A stretch of DNA of 64,000 bases, taken from the NCBI GenBank assembly GCA_002421995.1, contig DISP01000016.1, positions 22,898 through 86,897 on the forward strand, given 5' to 3'. Source of the stretch: Bacteroidales bacterium UBA6207. GTDB taxonomy: Bacteria; Bacteroidota; Bacteroidia; Bacteroidales; F082. Under the pieces are notes generated by a model. That model searched no databases and was not told the DNA's origin. It was given only the letters and a program-made list of their open reading frames with translations. Of this stretch, positions 18,494-28,010 are shown one piece after another (positions within the stretch are counted from its first letter, which is position 1; each line of letters opens with the position of its first letter). The translations under genes and the position numbers were made by a program.

Positions 18494-18501
18494 TAAATTT
18501 G
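18494..18501 (+). promoter_or_regulatory. Putative -7 element of the parE promoter
   Basis: TAAATTTG matches TAnnTTTG and lies 20 bp upstream of the parE ATG. A second match, TATATTTG, lies about 45 bp further upstream. No clear -33 partner is visible for either, so the assignment is tentative. Confidence 0.33.
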
Positions 18502-18521
18502 TCGAAACTTTTATTTAAAGG

Positions 18522-20372
18522 ATGTCAGAAAATTACACCGACGACAGCATCCGGACGCTGGACTGGAAAGAACATATCCGTCTGAGACCGGGCATGTATA
18601 TTGGCAAACTCGGCGATGGCACATCGCATGACGACGGCATATATGTGCTGCTCAAAGAAATCATTGATAACTCCATTGATGAGTTTGTGATGGGTAATGG
18701 CAAAACGATTGAAGTGACAATCAACGAAAACCAGGTGACTGTTCGCGACTACGGACGCGGTATGCCGCTCGGCAAAGTGATTGATTGCGTGAGCCGTATA
18801 AATACCGGCGCAAAGTACGACTCCAATGTTTTTAAAAAATCTGTTGGTTTAAATGGTGTCGGGTCAAAAGCTGTTAACGCACTTTCGGGATATTTCAAGG
18901 CACAATCCATCCGTGAGGGGATGACAAAAGTGGTTGAATACCGCAAAGGCGATATCGTGCACGATGCAGCTGTTACGCCATCCGAAGACAAACCCGGAAC
19001 GCTCATGAGTTTTGTACCCGATGAAGAAATATTCGGAAACTACCGCTATCTGCACGAGTATGTTGAGGAAATGCTTTGGAATTATGTTTTCCTAAATAAT
19101 GGCCTCACTATCGTTTTTAACGGTCAAAAATTTTATGCAAAGAATGGGCTGCTCGACCTGCTCGAAAGAAATATGGCCGGTGCCGAAACCATGACCTACC
19201 CTATTATCCATATTCGTGAAGAAGACTTCGAATGCGCTTTTACGCACAGCAACAACACATACAACGAAGAATATTACAGCTTTGTAAACGGACAACACAC
19301 CACGCAAGGCGGTACCCACCAAAACGCGTTTCGGGAAGCTATCGTAAAGACTATCAGGGAGTTTTACAATAAAGACTACGACACTGCCGACATCCGGAAT
19401 TCGTTGGTGGCAGCGATAAGCATTAAGGTGCAGGAGCCGGTGTTTGAATCGCAGACAAAAACAAAGCTTGGTTCGCAAAACATGGAGCCAAACGGCAGGA
19501 GTATCAGAACGTTTATAGGCGACATCATCAAAAAACACTTAGACAACTACCTGCACATCAATCCTGATACAGCTGAAGCACTCCACCGCAAAATTCTGCA
19601 AAGCGAGCGTGAACGCAAGGACATGGCCAACATCAAAAAGCTGGCGCGTGAAAGCGTGAAAAAGGTAAGCCTGCACAACAAAAAACTCAGGGATTGCCGT
19701 ATTCACTTCAACACAAACCACGAAAAACGCCTCGAAACAACGTTGTTTATCACCGAGGGCGACTCAGCGTCGGGAAGCATCACCAAAAGCCGCGATGTGC
19801 AAACGCAAGCTGTGTTTAGCCTGAAAGGAAAACCACTTAACAGCTTTGGCCTATCGAAAAAAATTGTTTACGAAAACGAAGAGTTTAACCTGCTGCAAGC
19901 AGCCATCAACATTGATGAGAGCATCGAAAACCTGCGCTACAATAACATTGTGATTGCAACCGACGCCGATGTTGACGGCATGCATATACGCTTGCTGCTG
20001 CTAACATTCTTTTTACAGTTTTACCCCGATCTGGTTCGTTCAGGACATGTTTATATACTTCAAACACCGCTGTTCAGGGTGCGTAACAAGAAAGAAACCA
20101 TATACTGCTATTCCGATGAGGAGAGGCAAAACGCACTCAAAAAACTTGGTGCAAATCCCGAAATTACCCGTTTTAAAGGACTTGGCGAAATATCGCCTGA
20201 TGAGTTCAGGCATTTTATCGGTCCAAGCATGCGTCTTGACCCGGTGATACTCAAAAGAGACATGTCGATCCCCGAAATTCTGGAGTATTATATGGGCAAA
20301 AACACACCTGAAAGACAACAATTCATCATTGGTAATTTGCGGGTTGAAGAAGATGTAATTGCTGAACCATAG
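18522..20372 (+). CDS. parE: DNA topoisomerase IV subunit B (ParE type)
   Basis: This 616-residue type IIA topoisomerase B subunit has the GHKL ATPase at the N-terminus: [16 protein letters not shown] (17-32), the Asn/Asp box [10 protein letters not shown] (46-55), DYGRGMPLG, and [13 protein letters not shown] transducer domain with [10 protein letters not shown] follows, then a Toprim domain with [18 protein letters not shown] and the metal-binding [10 protein letters not shown]. The length and the [15 protein letters not shown] start fit ParE-type rather than GyrB-type subunits of Bacteroidota. The enzyme decatenates daughter chromosomes together with ParC. Unusually, parC is not next to it: a convergent GH92 gene follows after 43 bp. 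GyrB paralogy makes the ParE label likely rather than certain. Confidence 0.9.
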   Translation: MSENYTDDSIRTLDWKEHIRLRPGMYIGKLGDGTSHDDGIYVLLKEIIDNSIDEFVMGNGKTIEVTINENQVTVRDYGRGMPLGKVIDCVSRINTGAKYDSNVFKKSVGLNGVGSKAVNALSGYFKAQSIREGMTKVVEYRKGDIVHDAAVTPSEDKPGTLMSFVPDEEIFGNYRYLHEYVEEMLWNYVFLNNGLTIVFNGQKFYAKNGLLDLLERNMAGAETMTYPIIHIREEDFECAFTHSNNTYNEEYYSFVNGQHTTQGGTHQNAFREAIVKTIREFYNKDYDTADIRNSLVAAISIKVQEPVFESQTKTKLGSQNMEPNGRSIRTFIGDIIKKHLDNYLHINPDTAEALHRKILQSERERKDMANIKKLARESVKKVSLHNKKLRDCRIHFNTNHEKRLETTLFITEGDSASGSITKSRDVQTQAVFSLKGKPLNSFGLSKKIVYENEEFNLLQAAINIDESIENLRYNNIVIATDADVDGMHIRLLLLTFFLQFYPDLVRSGHVYILQTPLFRVRNKKETIYCYSDEERQNALKKLGANPEITRFKGLGEISPDEFRHFIGPSMRLDPVILKRDMSIPEILEYYMGKNTPERQQFIIGNLRVEEDVIAEP

Positions 20373-20415
20373 CAAACCAGGCCTTTACAACATCACAGAA
20401 ATCATCAGTCTTTGT

Positions 20416-22725
20416 TTATCTCAAATAAAACTCAAGTAAACCTCCCTTGACAAGTTCACTGTGTTTCAATTGGTGGCCTTCGATCGTTTTACCGTTGAGT
20501 ACAACTTTATCTACAATCACATGGTCCTCAGCCTGATTTACTGCATTGATATGCAATATATTACCATTTTCAAGTACCAACGCAGCTTCTTCAACGAGCG
20601 GACTGCCAATCTCATAAAGGTCAGAACCTGGCAAAACAGGATAAAATCCAAGTGCACTGAAGATATACCAAGCACTCATCTGTCCTGCATCGTCGTTACC
20701 ACACAAACCGTCTTCGCTGCTGCTATACATGGTGTTGACTATCATTCTCACCCGCTGTTGTGTCTTCTGCGGATTTCCGGTGAAGTTGTAAAGGTACGGA
20801 ATATGGTGTCCGGGTTCGTTGCCATGAACATAGCTGCCGATGATCCCATCTCGTGTAATGTCTTCATTCTTTGAAATATGCTCATCGCTGATCTCAGTTT
20901 CAAAAATGGCATCCAGGTGTTTTGCAAAAGACTCCTTCCCTCCCATCAGCTCAATCATTTTTGCAGTTTGATGCGGCACATACAATCCATAATTAAGTGC
21001 ATTGCCTTCGATAAATCCCTGACCATGCGTGTCAATAGGATCAAAATCAGGCCTGAAATTACCATTCGAAAGTTTTGGCCGCATATATCCTGATCTTTTA
21101 TCAAAAACATTCAGGTAATTTTCAGACCGGCGCAGGTATTCTTCTTTCACTGCCTTGTTTCCGGCTTTGTCTGCAATTTGAGCTATACACCAGTCATTGT
21201 AGGCATATTCAAGGGTTTTTGAAACGGAATTGGAACTTCTGTCTTCGGGCACGTAACCTTTCCCGATATAATCACCCAACCCATCAAAATAACTTACCGT
21301 TGAGGTGTTCAAACAGGCTTCGAGAATTCGTTTTGGATCTGCATCTGTCGAACCCTTTATCAACGCATCGGCCATCACCGAAACGGCATGATAACCAATC
21401 ATACACCAGTTTTCGTTGGCATAATGACTCCAAACCGGGAGCATCTTATGAACACTCTGATCGTGGTGCGCCAACATGGAATGAACCATGTGGTTGTTCC
21501 GTTCGGTTTGAATCAGATTAAACAGCGGATGCAATGCCCTGTAAGTGTCCCAAAGTGAGAAAATACTGTAATTCCTGAAATCAGCGGCAATATGCGTATT
21601 TTGATCCAAGCCCCTGTATTCATTATTAACATCCTGAAAGATGACCGGACTTAACATGGTGTGATACAGTGCAGTATAAAATGTTTTCAGTTGTTCTGTT
21701 TGCATCATCTTCACCCTGATTGACGATAATTCCTTATTCCATTTTGCACGTGCCCTGCTTTTGACCTTATCAAAATCCCAGTCTGGAACTTCATTCTCCA
21801 AATTGAGCATGGCGTTTGCCGTGCTGACACCCGAAAGTGCAACTTTCACCTTCAATGGCACACCCTTTGGCGGATTGAAAGTAAAGTAAGCCTTTATTTC
21901 TCTGCCGGCCATTTCAGGAAAATTCCGAAGCTCATTAAACTTACGGTAGAATCCTTTATAAACAACCGTTTCCCTGGTGTGCCCGTAATCTGTTACCGGC
22001 AAGGAAAACCGCATAACAAAATAAACAGTTCGTGTTCGTGCCCAACCTGTTGTCTGCCTGTAACCACTTATCGTTGAGTCGTTTTCGAGCCGCAGAAAAG
22101 TCCAGACATTCTTACCGTCATAATCATAAATATTGGCAGTCATATCAAGAAACAGGTGCGCGCTATCGGCCTCAGGAAAACGATATTGATGAAAACCGAC
22201 ATGTTCGCTTGCGGTGAGTTCCGCCAAAACATCAAAGTTCCTTAACCTGACTTTATAAAATCCTGGTACGGCTGTTTCGTCATCATGACTGAAGGCCGAC
22301 CAAAAGCCTTTGGGCTCATAAAAACTCCCTGAAACGCCTGATGTGAGCGACCCCGTGAAAGGCATAAGCAAAACATCGCCCAGGTCGGAATGCCCGGTGC
22401 CACTGAAATGTGTATGCGCAAAGCCATAAATTAAAGTATCATCATACTGATAACCACTGCAGTAGCGATAGGCCTCGGGATTGTATTTACCCGATTCATC
22501 AAACATTTTTAACCGGTTTGTTTGAGGACTAAGCTGAACCATTCCAAAAGGAACAGCCGCTCCCGGAAAAGTATGACCCATATTCTTTGTTCCAACAAAG
22601 GGATTTACATATTGCGCCAAATCCTGACTTTCAGCGGAATTACGTGGCGCTGTTCCGTTCTTTTCCAAATTCCTGCAAGATGTAAACATCATTAGCAATC
22701 CCCAAAGTATTACAAGGTATTTCAT
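20416..22725 (-). CDS. GH92 family alpha-mannosidase, lipoprotein
   Basis: This 769-residue protein has a short lipoprotein signal with lipobox FTSC (Cys17), so it is probably anchored to the outer membrane. Its body matches glycoside hydrolase family 92, calcium-dependent exo-alpha-mannosidases. Family segments include YVNPFVGTKNMGHTFPGA (about 39-56), GFAHTHFSGTGHSDLGD, a long (alpha/alpha)6 region with SLWDTYRALHPLF, GNEPGHHIPYLYNFTG holding the general-acid Glu, and CGNDDAGQMSAWYIF holding the catalytic Asp pair. It would trim mannose from N-glycans, mannans or mannose-bearing polysaccharides. No SusC/SusD pair or other CAZyme flanks it, so it is not in a visible utilisation locus. Linkage preference cannot be fixed from sequence. 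Confidence 0.93.
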   Translation of the reverse strand: MKYLVILWGLLMMFTSCRNLEKNGTAPRNSAESQDLAQYVNPFVGTKNMGHTFPGAAVPFGMVQLSPQTNRLKMFDESGKYNPEAYRYCSGYQYDDTLIYGFAHTHFSGTGHSDLGDVLLMPFTGSLTSGVSGSFYEPKGFWSAFSHDDETAVPGFYKVRLRNFDVLAELTASEHVGFHQYRFPEADSAHLFLDMTANIYDYDGKNVWTFLRLENDSTISGYRQTTGWARTRTVYFVMRFSLPVTDYGHTRETVVYKGFYRKFNELRNFPEMAGREIKAYFTFNPPKGVPLKVKVALSGVSTANAMLNLENEVPDWDFDKVKSRARAKWNKELSSIRVKMMQTEQLKTFYTALYHTMLSPVIFQDVNNEYRGLDQNTHIAADFRNYSIFSLWDTYRALHPLFNLIQTERNNHMVHSMLAHHDQSVHKMLPVWSHYANENWCMIGYHAVSVMADALIKGSTDADPKRILEACLNTSTVSYFDGLGDYIGKGYVPEDRSSNSVSKTLEYAYNDWCIAQIADKAGNKAVKEEYLRRSENYLNVFDKRSGYMRPKLSNGNFRPDFDPIDTHGQGFIEGNALNYGLYVPHQTAKMIELMGGKESFAKHLDAIFETEISDEHISKNEDITRDGIIGSYVHGNEPGHHIPYLYNFTGNPQKTQQRVRMIVNTMYSSSEDGLCGNDDAGQMSAWYIFSALGFYPVLPGSDLYEIGSPLVEEAALVLENGNILHINAVNQAEDHVIVDKVVLNGKTIEGHQLKHSELVKGGLLEFYLR

Positions 22726-22746
22726 TTTCTAAACCGATTTACCACG

Positions 22747-22754
22747 CAAAGTTA
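22747..22754 (-). promoter_or_regulatory. Putative -7 element of the GH92 gene promoter
   Basis: The minus-strand octamer TAACTTTG matches TAnnTTTG and lies 21 bp upstream of the start codon at 22723-22725. A matching -33 TTTG is not seen. The 254-bp divergent spacer to the FkbM gene also holds a plus-strand TAAATTTG at 22909-22916, which may serve that gene. I see nothing else in this spacer. Confidence 0.35.
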
Positions 22755-22979
22755 CGCTTTGATCCCGTTTCTTTAAGGTATTTCCCAATTGATTTTTCAC
22801 AGATCATTTGTTATTAAAGCAAGCTTACGCCTAATTTCAAAAGAATTTAAATTTCCCATAGATTTTAAGCATGAAAAACCGGAACTTTTTAAAGTATTTA
22901 TGTTCAATTAAATTTGATTTTTTTAAATTCGCAGATTCACATTTTCAATAAATGCCATCCCGGCCAACAGACGTTTTTT

Positions 22980-23879
22980 ATGAAACAAGTTTTTTATAGA
23001 ATAATTTATCAATCCACAGTAAATCAGGTTTTAAGACGAATAAATAAATTGCTTTTACCTGTTTTACCCTGTAAAATAAAACTTCCTCCTTCCGGCTTCA
23101 TTCAGCTGAGTGATGGTAGCGGACAAGGTATAAAGCTTTATACCAATCAAACCAATTATCTCACACATCTTGTTTATTGGGAAGGCGGCGCATTAAATTT
23201 TGAATACACCGATATTTTTGTTCAGCTGATCAAAAAAGTGAATAGCTTTTATGATATCGGCGCCAACATAGGATATTATTCACTGCTCGCAGCCATGGGA
23301 AACAAGCAGGCAAAAATAGTCGGTTTTGAGCCGGCTGGAGGACCTCTGCATTATTTTCGCAAAAACGTGACTGCCAACGGCTTAAATCAAATTCGGATAG
23401 AGTCGCTTGCCTTGGCTGAAAAAGAAGGTGAGCTCACATTTTTCGAAATTAAGAATAAAAAATATGCTTATCTCAAGCACAACCTTGCCGGAGAAAGCAA
23501 TGCGGGCAGTAAAACATCGGGAAAAAACTTTGTTAAAGTAAAAGTGAAAGCTTCGACACTCGACAATTATGTTGCAACACACCATGATTCTGTTGACCTG
23601 ATCAAAATGGACACCGAGGGCACCGAACACCTTATTTTGGGTGCTGCATCTAATGTGATTGAAACATTTAAGCCTATTATTATTTGTGAAACACTTTTCA
23701 ATACCATCGAAAGTGAACTTGAAACGATCATGAAATCTCACGGCTATCAGTTTTACAACCACGTTCCGGGAGGTTTGAAAAAAGTTGAAACCATCCGGCG
23801 CAAAACTGATGATGGCGTTAGGAATTGTTTCTTTGTGCATCCGGATCGTGCTGATTTGATTAAATCATTTATCGTATAA
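22980..23879 (+). CDS. FkbM family methyltransferase
   Basis: This 299-residue protein has the SAM-binding Rossmann methyltransferase fold of the FkbM family. Motif I is SFYDIGANIGYYSLLAA (about 90-106), followed by GFEPAGGPLHYFRKN, and the family hallmark VDLIKMDTEGTEHLILGA lies near residue 210. FkbM-type enzymes O-methylate sugars, lipids or polyketides, and in Bacteroidota they often modify surface glycans. I use the ATG at 22980; a TTG at 22914 would add 22 residues with no family support. It stands alone between a divergent GH92 gene and the M16 peptidase gene, whose start is 54 bp downstream. The substrate is unknown. Confidence 0.88.
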   Translation: MKQVFYRIIYQSTVNQVLRRINKLLLPVLPCKIKLPPSGFIQLSDGSGQGIKLYTNQTNYLTHLVYWEGGALNFEYTDIFVQLIKKVNSFYDIGANIGYYSLLAAMGNKQAKIVGFEPAGGPLHYFRKNVTANGLNQIRIESLALAEKEGELTFFEIKNKKYAYLKHNLAGESNAGSKTSGKNFVKVKVKASTLDNYVATHHDSVDLIKMDTEGTEHLILGAASNVIETFKPIIICETLFNTIESELETIMKSHGYQFYNHVPGGLKKVETIRRKTDDGVRNCFFVHPDRADLIKSFIV

Positions 23880-23933
23880 TGCATGTTTTATCCTTATAAG
23901 TTTATAAATCAAACAATTAAATCACTTCTGATT

Positions 23934-26738
23934 ATGAAAAAACTAATCTTCATTTTTTGGCTTACAACACTTTCCGCCATTGGCTTGCTGGCTCAGGTGG
24001 ATGCTACGCAACTCCTTCCCCTCGATCCGGCTGTCAAAATCGGCAAATTAGACAACGGGATGACTTTTTACATTCGCAAAAATTCGATGCCCCAAAACAG
24101 GCTCGAGATGCGTTTGGTAGTCAATGCCGGCTCCATCCTTGAAGATGAAGAACAACAAGGACTTGCACATTTCACCGAACACATGGCTTTCAACGGAACT
24201 GCCCATTTCTCAAAAAGTGCACTCGTTGACTTTCTCGAAAAATCAGGTGTCAGGTTTGGTGCCGACCTGAATGCCTATACAAGTTTTGACGAAACTGTTT
24301 ATATGCTCCAACTGCCCACTGACCGACCTGGACTTGTTGACTCGGCTTTTATGGTCATGGAAGATTGGGCGCATCAGGTTTCGATGGAAGGCGAAGAAAT
24401 TGACAAAGAAAGAGGTGTGATTCGCGAAGAATGGCGTCTTGGACTCGGTGCCGATGACAGAATGCGGAAACAATATTTCCCACAAATTTTCAGTGGTTCA
24501 AAGTATGCAAACCGCCTCCCGATCGGACAAATCGGTGTCATTGACACAGCTTCGCACGAAACCCTGCGCAGGTTTTATCGCGATTGGTACAGACCTAATC
24601 TCCAGGCAATTATCGTAACAGGCGATCTTGATCCCGAGCTAATGGAAGCAAAAGTAATTCAACATTTTGCGCATATCACCAATCCGGAAAATGCCAAGGA
24701 ACGGACTACATTTGGTGTTCCGGGCAATGTTGATCCAATTGTTGCCATTGCCTCCGACCCCGAGGCTACCGGTACATCTGTGATGATTCTCTACAAACAT
24801 CCCAAGAAAGAACTTGTGACTGTTGGTGATTTTAAACTGAAGCTCATGCAAAGCATCTACAGCAGCATGATGATCAGTCGGCTCAACGAGATTAACCAAA
24901 AGCCGGGTTCACCTTTTATTTCTGCTTACAGCTATTATGGCGGTTATATGGGCAGAGCCTCTGATGCTTTTATCGCCAATGCGTCGGTGAAAGAAAACCA
25001 AATTCCTGGAGCCGTTAAAACACTCATCATGGAAAATGAGCGTGTGAAACAGCATGGGTTTACACAGACTGAACTGGAGCGGCAAAAAAAACAAATGCTT
25101 TCAAACCTCGAAAAGCGCCAAAAGGAGAAAGATAAAACTCCATCATCCTCATTCGTAAGAGACTATACAAGTCACTTCCTCAGCAATGCACCCATTCCCG
25201 GTATTGACAACGAGTTGGAATTAACAAAAAACCTGCTGCCTGAAATCACTTTGAGCGAAATCAATCAATTGGCAAGCCAATGGGTAACAAAAGAAAATAT
25301 GGTGGTGGTTGTTACTGCTCCTAAAAAAGAAGGAATCATGATTCCTGAAAAAAATGAAGTGCTGGAGATGATTGCTGATGCCAAAAATGAAAAAGTTGAC
25401 CCATGGATTGACAGTTTCTCCGATGCACCATTACTAGCTAAAAACCTGAAGAATGCTTCGATAAAAGACAGAGTAAAAGATGAAAGTATTGGCATAGAAA
25501 CACTTACGTTGTCAAACGGCATCAAGGTGATTATCAAACCTACCGACTTTAAAAATGATGAGATTTTATTTAGTGCCTATGGTGCGGGAGGAAGTTCTTT
25601 GGTTGATGATGACAAGGTATATGCTGCAAACAACGCAACACGTCTTGTTACGAAAAGTGGATTGGGTGCCTTCAGCAGCACAGAACTTGAGAAAAAACTT
25701 ACCGGAATCAATGTCAGGGTGCTACCATATATTGATGAACTTCGGCAAGGCCTGCAAGGCAATGCAAGCCCAAAAGATTTTGAAACACTGCTTCAGCTTA
25801 TCTATCTGCATTTTGAACCGGCACGTCGAGATCAGCAAGCATTTGAAGCATTCAAATCACAACTGGAAAATCAGTTTAAATTCATGCGTTCCAATCCACA
25901 GGCACTCTTCAGCGACACCTTGTTTAAAGTGATGACGAGTGGTAGTCCGCGCACGATTATCTTGCCCACCGAAGCACATTTTGCGCAGCTTCAGCCTGAT
26001 GTCATGTACGATATATATGACAGACTATTCGCCGATGCATCAAATTTCACCTTTGTTTTCGTTGGCAACATTGATGCTTTAAAACATGAGGAATTGATTG
26101 TTAAATACTTAGGAAATCTTCCCAAGGCAAAGCCAATCAACTGGATTGACCGCAATATTAAATTCCCTGACGGAAAGACTGAAGCAGCTGTTTATGCCGG
26201 CACAGAATACAAAAGTATGGTAGCCGTTTTATTTCGTGAAAGTTTCAACTATAATGAGCAGGATGTGTTGAATATGAACCTTTTAGGAAAAGCTTTCAAC
26301 ATCAAACTGCGTGAAAATATGCGCGAAGAAATTGGTGGTGTTTATGGTGTTGGAGCCAGAGTAAGCCTCATACAGTATCCAAAGCCGGCTTGTGCTGTTA
26401 CAGTAAACTGGGGCACCAACCCCGGACTGGTTGACACACTTTCTGCCATTGTTTTTGATCAGATGCACCGCCTGATCAAGGACGGACCAACCGACGAAGA
26501 CCTCGAAAAAGTTAAAGAAACCACAATCAGAGAAAGAGAAACCGATGACAGACAAAACCGTTTTTGGTTAGGCTATATCGAAAGTGCGCTTCAAAACAAC
26601 CAAAGTATGCAAACTTTTGAAAGTTTCAAAAACAAGGTACATGCAGTTACTAAAGACGATATCAAAGAAAGCGCGCAGAAATTTCTCAATCCGGAACACT
26701 ATGCGCGCGTGGTTCTCTATCCCGAAAAAAAAGAATAA
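23934..26738 (+). CDS. Secreted M16 family zinc metallopeptidase (insulinase/pitrilysin type)
   Basis: From the ATG at 23934 this is a 934-residue protein with a classical signal peptide (KKLIFIFWLTTLSAIGLLAQ, cleavage after about residue 21). The first M16 domain starts with KLDNGMTFYIRKN and carries the inverted zinc motif HFTEH in GLAHFTEHMAFNG, with the downstream zinc-ligand Glu region in DKERGVIREEWR. Inactive M16-type domains follow, including LSNGIKVIIKPTDFKNDE, as in full-length two-half M16 enzymes. It would degrade peptides in the periplasm or at the surface. The frame is open 17 codons upstream of this ATG, but only this start gives a signal peptide. A strong hairpin terminator (26745-26784) follows. 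Confidence 0.93.
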   Translation: MKKLIFIFWLTTLSAIGLLAQVDATQLLPLDPAVKIGKLDNGMTFYIRKNSMPQNRLEMRLVVNAGSILEDEEQQGLAHFTEHMAFNGTAHFSKSALVDFLEKSGVRFGADLNAYTSFDETVYMLQLPTDRPGLVDSAFMVMEDWAHQVSMEGEEIDKERGVIREEWRLGLGADDRMRKQYFPQIFSGSKYANRLPIGQIGVIDTASHETLRRFYRDWYRPNLQAIIVTGDLDPELMEAKVIQHFAHITNPENAKERTTFGVPGNVDPIVAIASDPEATGTSVMILYKHPKKELVTVGDFKLKLMQSIYSSMMISRLNEINQKPGSPFISAYSYYGGYMGRASDAFIANASVKENQIPGAVKTLIMENERVKQHGFTQTELERQKKQMLSNLEKRQKEKDKTPSSSFVRDYTSHFLSNAPIPGIDNELELTKNLLPEITLSEINQLASQWVTKENMVVVVTAPKKEGIMIPEKNEVLEMIADAKNEKVDPWIDSFSDAPLLAKNLKNASIKDRVKDESIGIETLTLSNGIKVIIKPTDFKNDEILFSAYGAGGSSLVDDDKVYAANNATRLVTKSGLGAFSSTELEKKLTGINVRVLPYIDELRQGLQGNASPKDFETLLQLIYLHFEPARRDQQAFEAFKSQLENQFKFMRSNPQALFSDTLFKVMTSGSPRTIILPTEAHFAQLQPDVMYDIYDRLFADASNFTFVFVGNIDALKHEELIVKYLGNLPKAKPINWIDRNIKFPDGKTEAAVYAGTEYKSMVAVLFRESFNYNEQDVLNMNLLGKAFNIKLRENMREEIGGVYGVGARVSLIQYPKPACAVTVNWGTNPGLVDTLSAIVFDQMHRLIKDGPTDEDLEKVKETTIRERETDDRQNRFWLGYIESALQNNQSMQTFESFKNKVHAVTKDDIKESAQKFLNPEHYARVVLYPEKKE

Positions 26739-26744
26739 AATAAT

Positions 26745-26784
26745 CAAAACACCCTTGCTTTTACCCGCAGGGGTGTTTTGTTTC
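26745..26784 (+). terminator. Rho-independent terminator after the M16 peptidase gene
   Basis: CAAAACACCC (26745-26754) pairs exactly with GGGTGTTTTG (26771-26780), and the stem extends inward by four further pairs (26755-26758 with 26767-26770, one G-T). A short T-rich tail follows at 26781-26783. It lies 7 bp after the peptidase stop. Confidence 0.85.
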
Positions 26785-26798
26785 GTGCATTACCATGG

Positions 26799-26831
26799 TT
26801 TGTGGTTCAAGGTTGATTTTTTCTATTTTTG
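26799..26831 (+). promoter_or_regulatory. Putative promoter of the acyltransferase gene
   Basis: TTTG (26799-26802) and TATTTTTG (26824-26831) are 21 bp apart, a full match to the Bacteroidota -33/-7 layout. They lie between the M16 terminator and the ATG at 26847. Confidence 0.55.
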
Positions 26832-26846
26832 CGCAAAATTGAAAAT

Positions 26847-27407
26847 ATGAAGACCATCGCCACAATTGCACTTAAACTTGCCGGTTGGAAAATTATCGGA
26901 GGTATCCCGGCTGATGTTAAAAAATGCGTCATTCTCGCGGCACCGCATACAAGCAACTGGGATTTTGTGATTGGCAGGCTTGCATATTGGTACCTTGACG
27001 TGCCTGTAAAATTTCTCATCAAAAAAGAAGCCTTTGCACATCCGCTTGGATTTCTGGTGAAACTTATGGGTGGAATTCCTGTTGACCGAAAGAAAAACAC
27101 AAATCTTGTGGAACAGGTAGCTGAATTATTCAATCATTACGATGTTTTGAACGTCATCATTACGCCTGAGGGAACGAGAAAGCTTGTAAAAGAATGGAAA
27201 AAGGGATTTTATTACATCGCATTGCGCGCTCAAATACCCATAGCACTTGGGTTTGTTGATTACAAAAACAAAATTGGCGGATTTGGACCAACGTTCTATC
27301 CAAGCGGAAATTTCGAAGAAGATTTCAAAATGATCGAAAACTTTTACCGCAACAAAAGTGCAAAGAATCCTGCATTGTTTAATCTTAGCCCAGAGAACAC
27401 GAAATAG
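26847..27407 (+). CDS. 1-acyl-sn-glycerol-3-phosphate acyltransferase-like protein (PlsC family)
   Basis: This 186-residue protein carries the acyltransferase motif I HTSNWD (HX4D) in APHTSNWDFVIG (about 35-46), a block II-like KKEAF, GGIPVDRKKN (block with the phosphate-binding Arg) and motif III ITPEGTRK. This is the compact PlsC/LPLAT form common in Bacteroidota. It would transfer an acyl group to lysophospholipid or a related lipid at the inner membrane. It has its own promoter-like element, and its 3' end lies 8 bp from the convergent CoA-binding gene. The TTG at 26829 is within the -7 element, so I prefer the ATG at 26847. Confidence 0.87.
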   Translation: MKTIATIALKLAGWKIIGGIPADVKKCVILAAPHTSNWDFVIGRLAYWYLDVPVKFLIKKEAFAHPLGFLVKLMGGIPVDRKKNTNLVEQVAELFNHYDVLNVIITPEGTRKLVKEWKKGFYYIALRAQIPIALGFVDYKNKIGGFGPTFYPSGNFEEDFKMIENFYRNKSAKNPALFNLSPENTK

Positions 27408-27415
27408 TAAACCTG

Positions 27416-27868
27416 CTATTTGCCGTAGCTGCCGAAAAATTTGGACAATCGTTCGTGAAACTTATGAATACCTGTTGGCTTGGTGTACATAAAAATGCAC
27501 CTGCCGCGAACAATGTTTGCATTGCTTTCAGAAGCAATTTGATCAGTTTCAGGGCCATCAGACATCTGCTGAATCCAAATATTTTGAATTCCTTTTTGAA
27601 GAGCTGCTTTTAACAATTCGTCTGTCTCGGTTTTTGGAACAACAAGACACAAGGCATTTACATCATCCGGCAAAGCGCTGACAGTGGCAACACAGGCAAT
27701 CTCATTTATCGTGGTCAGTTCACGATGAACCGGCACAACAGCATAACCTGCTTTGAGCAGACCTTCCATCACCTGATTTCCAAATTTTTCCTTATTCCGG
27801 CTCACTCCTACCAATCCGATTTTTTGATTTTGAAGAAAACCATTGATTTGTTGTAGATTAGACTTCAT
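27416..27868 (-). CDS. CoA-binding domain protein (YccU-like)
   Basis: This 150-residue protein is essentially one CoA_binding_2 Rossmann domain. IGLVGVSRNKEKFGNQVMEGL (about 17-37) has the nucleotide/CoA-binding glycine loop, followed by the GYAVVPVHR strand, LCLVVPKTETDELLKAA and IQNIWIQQ. Standalone proteins of this kind bind CoA in vitro in some relatives, but their cellular role is not established. The C-terminal part (TKPTGIHKFHERLSKFFG) is typical of the Bacteroidota version. A TAATTTTG -7-like element lies at 27885-27892, 16 bp upstream of the ATG. The gene is convergent with the acyltransferase and separate from folC by 142 bp, in which I see nothing else. Confidence 0.85.
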   Translation of the reverse strand: MKSNLQQINGFLQNQKIGLVGVSRNKEKFGNQVMEGLLKAGYAVVPVHRELTTINEIACVATVSALPDDVNALCLVVPKTETDELLKAALQKGIQNIWIQQMSDGPETDQIASESNANIVRGRCIFMYTKPTGIHKFHERLSKFFGSYGK

Positions 27869-27884
27869 GGCATCACAATTTTCA

Positions 27885-27892
27885 CAAAATTA
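27885..27892 (-). promoter_or_regulatory. Putative -7 element of the CoA-binding protein gene
   Basis: Minus-strand TAATTTTG fits TAnnTTTG, with TTTC rather than TTTG 21 bp further upstream. Confidence 0.3.
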
Positions 27893-28010
27893 AAGAAAGA
27901 AATGGTCCTCTGTGAAAATATTAACATTGTTTTTTTGTAAATAATTCAGACTGAAAATTACAGGAGCATTCTGTGCCTAACAAATGAAACGCCCGTTGAA
28001 AACAAAAAAA

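Noticed and set aside
22914..22979. TTG start extending the FkbM methyltransferase by 22 residues
   Set aside because: The TTG overlaps a -7-like TAAATTTG, and the added residues do not match the family. The ATG at 22980 is preferred.
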